Shown one piece after another: positions 14,951-18,369 of a stretch of DNA of 18,369 nt. The notes under the pieces are model-generated. The model did no database searches and was not told where the DNA came from. It saw only the letters and a program-made list of their open reading frames with translations. How positions within the stretch are numbered: the stretch's first letter is position 1; each line of letters opens with the position of its first letter. The translations under genes were made by a program, and so were the position numbers. The DNA is from an uncultured Treponema sp. (GTDB lineage: Bacteria; Spirochaetota; Spirochaetia; Treponematales; Treponemataceae), in contig CAKZZO010000084.1 of assembly GCA_937885175.1 (NCBI GenBank), positions 1 to 18,369 on the forward strand. The letters run 5' to 3'.

Positions 14951-17041
14951 ATGAGGAGTCTGAAACTTTCTGCTAAAATGTGCATTCTTACGGGAATTGC
15001 CGTTGTAGTCGCGGCAATCGCCGTAGAAGTCGTCTGTCTGAGTCTGTTTCACTCGGAATTCACCGATAATGTGCGGATGAATCTTGAAACCGTGCAGCGC
15101 GGTATCGAAAACAACCTGCGCAACAGAAACATCATCCTGCGTAACGCTGTCGTCGCACTTGCCGGACGGCCGAATTTTGTGGAGGCAATGGAAAGCGATG
15201 ACGCATCTCTCATCCTGCGCCTTGCTGACGAAAAGAAAAGCATCGTAGGAAACGACATCATGTTTGTCACCGATGCAAGCGGGCGCGTCATCGGCGGTTC
15301 AGGCGGCACCTTTACCCGCGGCATGGATATTTCAGACATGGCCTGTGTCAAAGATATCGTCAGGGAAGGTCTGTCAGAGGCCGCAACCTATGAATCAAAG
15401 ACAGGGGTTGTGGGGTACGCCATGCTCTCCGCCGCAGCAATCAAGGATTCCAGCGGTCAGTTGATTGGCGCTCTTGTCGCAGGCTACGACCTTTCACTGC
15501 AAAGTTTTGTAGACCACATGAAAAACATCTACAATATAGAAATTTCCATTATCGAAGCGGATATACGCGTATCCAGCACGGTGAAAAATGCAGACGGCTC
15601 ATCATGGGCAGGCTCAAGGGTCACCAATCAGGAAGTTCTCCAGCATGTGGAAAAGGAAGGCAATGTGTACGAGACGGAGTCTGTACTGCTCGGCACAAAA
15701 TACCTGAACATCTACTTTCCGCTTAAAACCCAGTTGGGAAAGATTACGGGTATGATTTCAACATTCCGCAGCAAGGCGGCGATTGACCGCACCATTTCAA
15801 ACGCTATAAAAATCACCGCAGGCTTCATGCTTGCCATACTGATTATCGTCTGTCTTGTGGCTGCAGTCATCATCATCCGTCTGCTCAGCCCGCTCAAGAG
15901 CGTAAAAGAGACGCTTAATGACATTTCAAGCGGAGACGCAGACCTTACCAAGCGCATTCCCCTCAAGACCAACGATGAAATCGGCGACGTCGTCATCGGA
16001 TTCAACACTTTCTCAGACAAACTCCAGCACATCATCCGCGAAATGAAGGAAAGCAAGAATGTGCTGGATATTACGGGCGAAGATTTGCAGGGAAGCATTG
16101 CCGACACAACATCATCCATCACGCAGATTCTGGCGAATATCGACTCAATCCACCGGCAGATTACCGAGCAGAAGGCAAGCGTTGACCAGACAGCGGGAGC
16201 CGTTGACGAAATTTCCGCAAATATTGTCTCGCTCAACCACATGATTGAAAATCAGTCTTCAGGCGTAACCGAGGCAAGTGCGGCGGTAGAAGAGATGATT
16301 GGAAACATCAGCTCCGTAAACGCCTCAATGGAAAAAATGTCCCGCTCATTTACCGATTTGGAGCAGAATGCGCAGAGCGGATTTGTCAAACTGCAGGACG
16401 TACACGAAAAAGTACAGCAAATCGAAAGCCAGTCACAACTGCTGCAGGAAGCGAATACGGCAATCGCAAACATCGCAAGCCAGACGAACCTGCTCGCCAT
16501 GAACGCGGCAATCGAAGCGGCCCATGCCGGTGAGGCAGGAAAAGGCTTTGCGGTTGTTGCCGATGAAATCCGTAAACTTTCCGAAACGTCAACCACCCAG
16601 TCAAAGACAATCGGCACTCAGTTGAGCCAGATTCAGGACGCAATCAACAATGTAGTGACCGCCTCAAACGAAGCAAGTTCCGCCTTCTCCACCGTCGCAC
16701 AGGAACTCAAAGACACCGACCAGTTAGTCATCCAGATTCGTTCCGCAATGGAAGAACAGAATGAAGGTTCACGGCAGATTACCGAAGCCCTCAAGATTAT
16801 GAATGACAGTACGGTAGAAGTGCGGGATGCATCGAAAGAAATGAACGAAGGAAACAAGGTCATTCTGGAAGAAGTGCAGCATCTACAGGACACCACCGGC
16901 ATAATGAAATCCAGCATGGATGAGATGCACACAGGCGCACGGAAAATCCATGAAACAGGTTCCGCACTGAGCAACATCTCCGACAAGGTAAAGGAGTCCA
17001 TCGACCGCATGGGCACACAGGTTGACCAGTTCAAAGTATAA
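14951..17041 (+). CDS. Methyl-accepting chemotaxis protein with double-Cache-like sensor
   Basis: A 696-residue transmembrane chemoreceptor that signals to CheA/CheW. TM1 is at about 11-33, an extracytoplasmic Cache-type sensor region spans about 34-283 (with a PAS-like MFVTDASGRVIGG strand pair and GTKYLNIYFPL near its end), and TM2 is at 288-311. A HAMP domain at about 312-364 contains ISSGDADLTKRI, followed by a long coiled coil. The signalling tip ANIASQTNLLAMNAAIEAAH and then GKGFAVVADEIRKLSE (505-545) is canonical. No NWETF-like CheR tether is at the C terminus. The start ATG at 14951 is chosen because AAGGAG (14941-14946) precedes it; a TTG 25 codons upstream is open but lies inside the promoter. 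It is a tandem paralogue of the next gene, with a strong terminator between them. The ligand is unknown. Confidence 0.95.
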   Translation: MRSLKLSAKMCILTGIAVVVAAIAVEVVCLSLFHSEFTDNVRMNLETVQRGIENNLRNRNIILRNAVVALAGRPNFVEAMESDDASLILRLADEKKSIVGNDIMFVTDASGRVIGGSGGTFTRGMDISDMACVKDIVREGLSEAATYESKTGVVGYAMLSAAAIKDSSGQLIGALVAGYDLSLQSFVDHMKNIYNIEISIIEADIRVSSTVKNADGSSWAGSRVTNQEVLQHVEKEGNVYETESVLLGTKYLNIYFPLKTQLGKITGMISTFRSKAAIDRTISNAIKITAGFMLAILIIVCLVAAVIIIRLLSPLKSVKETLNDISSGDADLTKRIPLKTNDEIGDVVIGFNTFSDKLQHIIREMKESKNVLDITGEDLQGSIADTTSSITQILANIDSIHRQITEQKASVDQTAGAVDEISANIVSLNHMIENQSSGVTEASAAVEEMIGNISSVNASMEKMSRSFTDLEQNAQSGFVKLQDVHEKVQQIESQSQLLQEANTAIANIASQTNLLAMNAAIEAAHAGEAGKGFAVVADEIRKLSETSTTQSKTIGTQLSQIQDAINNVVTASNEASSAFSTVAQELKDTDQLVIQIRSAMEEQNEGSRQITEALKIMNDSTVEVRDASKEMNEGNKVILEEVQHLQDTTGIMKSSMDEMHTGARKIHETGSALSNISDKVKESIDRMGTQVDQFKV

Positions 17042-17067
17042 GCGAAAAGGACGCAAAACGCCTCAAG

Positions 17068-17105
17068 GCTGCCGAACGGATGCATATTCGCGGCAGCTTT
17101 TTTTT
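17068..17105 (+). terminator. Rho-independent terminator after the first chemoreceptor
   Basis: GCTGCCG (17068-17074) pairs with CGGCAGC (17091-17097) and is followed directly by eight T residues. It lies 27 bases after the stop codon and separates the two receptor genes. Confidence 0.9.
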
Positions 17106-17106
17106 C

Positions 17107-17135
17107 TTGCTAATTCTCAAAAAGTATGATAGAAT
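17107..17135 (+). promoter_or_regulatory. Promoter of the second chemoreceptor gene
   Basis: TTGCTA (17107-17112), a 17-base spacer and TAGAAT (17130-17135), immediately after the terminator. Transcription would start near 17142, with a leader of about 27 bases that carries the AGGGAG ribosome site (17158-17163). Confidence 0.6.
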
Positions 17136-17168
17136 AGAAAAAATAACACTGATTCCCAGGGAGACAAA

Positions 17169-18369
17169 ATGAAAAAATTAACACTTACCATTAAAATTGC
17201 AATCCTTGCTGCTTTTGGAATCATAGTATCTTCAATCGCAGTAGCCATTATCGCTATCAACATCAACTCAAGCGAAATCAAGGATTTGATAACCGAGCAG
17301 TTGGAGACAACTGACATGGGCGTTATGGAGACGCTTGCCACGCGAAAAATTGCCGTTGAGCGCGCAACTTTTGCACTTGCCGATAAAACCAGGCTTGCGG
17401 CTGCACTGGAGGAAAACGACCGGGACACCGCAAACAAACTGGTGCGTGAGGAAATCGAAGCCCTGCACGTAGACATCCTCTTTGTTACGGACGCAGACGG
17501 CGTTGTGTTTGCAGGCGGAAACCCAGGCACCAACCTCTCAAAATCCGATGTCGTGAGCGAGGCTATCAAGGGAAGAGCGGAAGTCAGCTATGAAAACACG
17601 CCCTTTTCTGAATACGCAATGCTTGTATCACAGCCGGTCATAAAAAACGGCAGTGTCGTAGGCGTGGTTGTCTGCGGCTACAATCTTGACAAAAATTTTA
17701 CCGATGAAATCAAAAAATCCTATAAAGTAGACTGTACTGTTTTTGACGATGACACCCGTGTAGCCACCACACTGGGAGCACATTTTATCGGTACTAAAAT
17801 TGACAATCCGACAGTCATCAACACCGTTCTGAAAGGCGGCAGCAATTTTGAGGGTGAAACGACTATCGCAGGACAGAAGTACATGGCCATCTACGTTCCC
17901 CTTAAAGACGGTAGCGGAGACGTAACAGGCATGCTCTTTGCCGCAAAAGAAAAGAGCGTAATTGATAACGCTTTACGCAAAATGATGACGATTATCCTTC
18001 CCGTTGTCATTGCATTGATTATTGCATTGGTCATCGTTTCCTTCGTATTCCTCAAAACCATGCTTAAGCCGCTTATCGGTGTTAAAGATACTTTGGTGGA
18101 CATTTCAAGTGGCGATGCAGACCTTACCAAGCGCATTGAACTCAAGTCTCAGGATGAAATCGGTGACGTTGTTAAGGGATTCAATGCATTTGCAGAAAAA
18201 CTCCAGACCATCATTGCAGACGTTAAGACTTCAAAAGATGACTTGGTTGTTGCGGGTGACGACATGGCAAGTGCGGCCCAGGACACTGCATCCTCAATCA
18301 CTGAGATTATCGCCAACATCGAAAGCATGCACAAGCAGATTGAGGGACAGAAAGGCAGCGTAGACCAGA
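17169..18369 (+). CDS. Second methyl-accepting chemotaxis protein, 3' part outside the window
   Basis: The frame is open from ATG 17169 to the window end (400 codons plus one base), with AGGGAG five bases before the start. TM1 lies at about 9-32, a Cache-type sensor at about 33-265 (VTDADGVVFAGGN, then GTKIDNPTVINTVL and GQKYMAIYVPL), and TM2 at about 273-296. A HAMP domain follows at about 297-350 with ISSGDADLTKRIELKSQDEI, then the start of the coiled coil. The signalling tip lies beyond the edge. HAMP and early coil regions are close to those of the preceding receptor, down to the DNA level, while the sensor parts differ much more. Tandem duplication followed by sensor divergence is the simplest reading, and the two probably share a signalling array but detect different ligands (inference). 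Confidence 0.93.
   Translation, partial: MKKLTLTIKIAILAAFGIIVSSIAVAIIAININSSEIKDLITEQLETTDMGVMETLATRKIAVERATFALADKTRLAAALEENDRDTANKLVREEIEALHVDILFVTDADGVVFAGGNPGTNLSKSDVVSEAIKGRAEVSYENTPFSEYAMLVSQPVIKNGSVVGVVVCGYNLDKNFTDEIKKSYKVDCTVFDDDTRVATTLGAHFIGTKIDNPTVINTVLKGGSNFEGETTIAGQKYMAIYVPLKDGSGDVTGMLFAAKEKSVIDNALRKMMTIILPVVIALIIALVIVSFVFLKTMLKPLIGVKDTLVDISSGDADLTKRIELKSQDEIGDVVKGFNAFAEKLQTIIADVKTSKDDLVVAGDDMASAAQDTASSITEIIANIESMHKQIEGQKGSVDQ

Noticed and set aside
1..18369. CRISPR arrays, insertion sequences, integrase or phage genes
   Set aside because: No regularly spaced repeats, no transposase or integrase motifs and no direct target repeats were seen. The adjacent tRNA is not accompanied by an integrase.

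Overview
The window looks like a piece of a Treponema-type spirochaete chromosome. This is an inference from gene content and gene style: two tandem methyl-accepting chemotaxis receptors, a very large double-domain acyl-CoA dehydratase activase, late cobamide-synthesis genes, an orphan PTS EIIA-like protein, moderate GC and mostly sigma-70-like promoters. No rRNA or other phylogenetic marker is present, so the genus is not certain.

Layout from left to right. Positions 1-49 hold the 5' part of a minus-strand tRNA-Gln(CUG), cut by the window edge, with a very good promoter at 65-93. A divergent promoter at 104-132 faces right into about 200 bases that fold into four consecutive stems and end in a terminator-like hairpin at 314-341. 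This segment is either a small RNA or a structured leader for the EIIA-like gene at 551-982.

Five minus-strand genes then run, in transcription order, from 12307 down to 983: a 1512-residue dehydratase activase; a fusion of a worn CobU-like domain with a CobC-type phosphatase; CobD/CbiB; an amino-acid-permease fused to a hybrid histidine kinase with receiver; and an EAL phosphodiesterase whose start overlaps the kinase stop by 4 bases. Gaps are short (18, about 33, about 49 and -4 bases), so they may be one long unit with internal promoters. Two of those internal promoters have their -10 only 8-9 bases from the ATG, which suggests leaderless mRNAs. The last two genes look like one signalling module: a transporter-like sensor, phosphorelay and c-di-GMP hydrolysis. 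The middle two serve the nucleotide-loop and side-chain end of cobamide synthesis.

From 12399 to 14682 lie three further minus-strand genes: an unrecognised 388-residue beta-rich protein, a 72-residue small protein, and deoC (deoxyribose-phosphate aldolase). The region between deoC and the first chemoreceptor (14683-14950) is packed with inverted repeats and carries the receptor promoter. Two plus-strand chemoreceptors follow, separated by a strong terminator and a new promoter; the second runs off the right edge.

The most unusual items are the permease-hybrid-kinase fusion coupled to an EAL gene, the CobU-remnant/CobC fusion, the structured RNA candidate near the left edge, and the possible leaderless starts.
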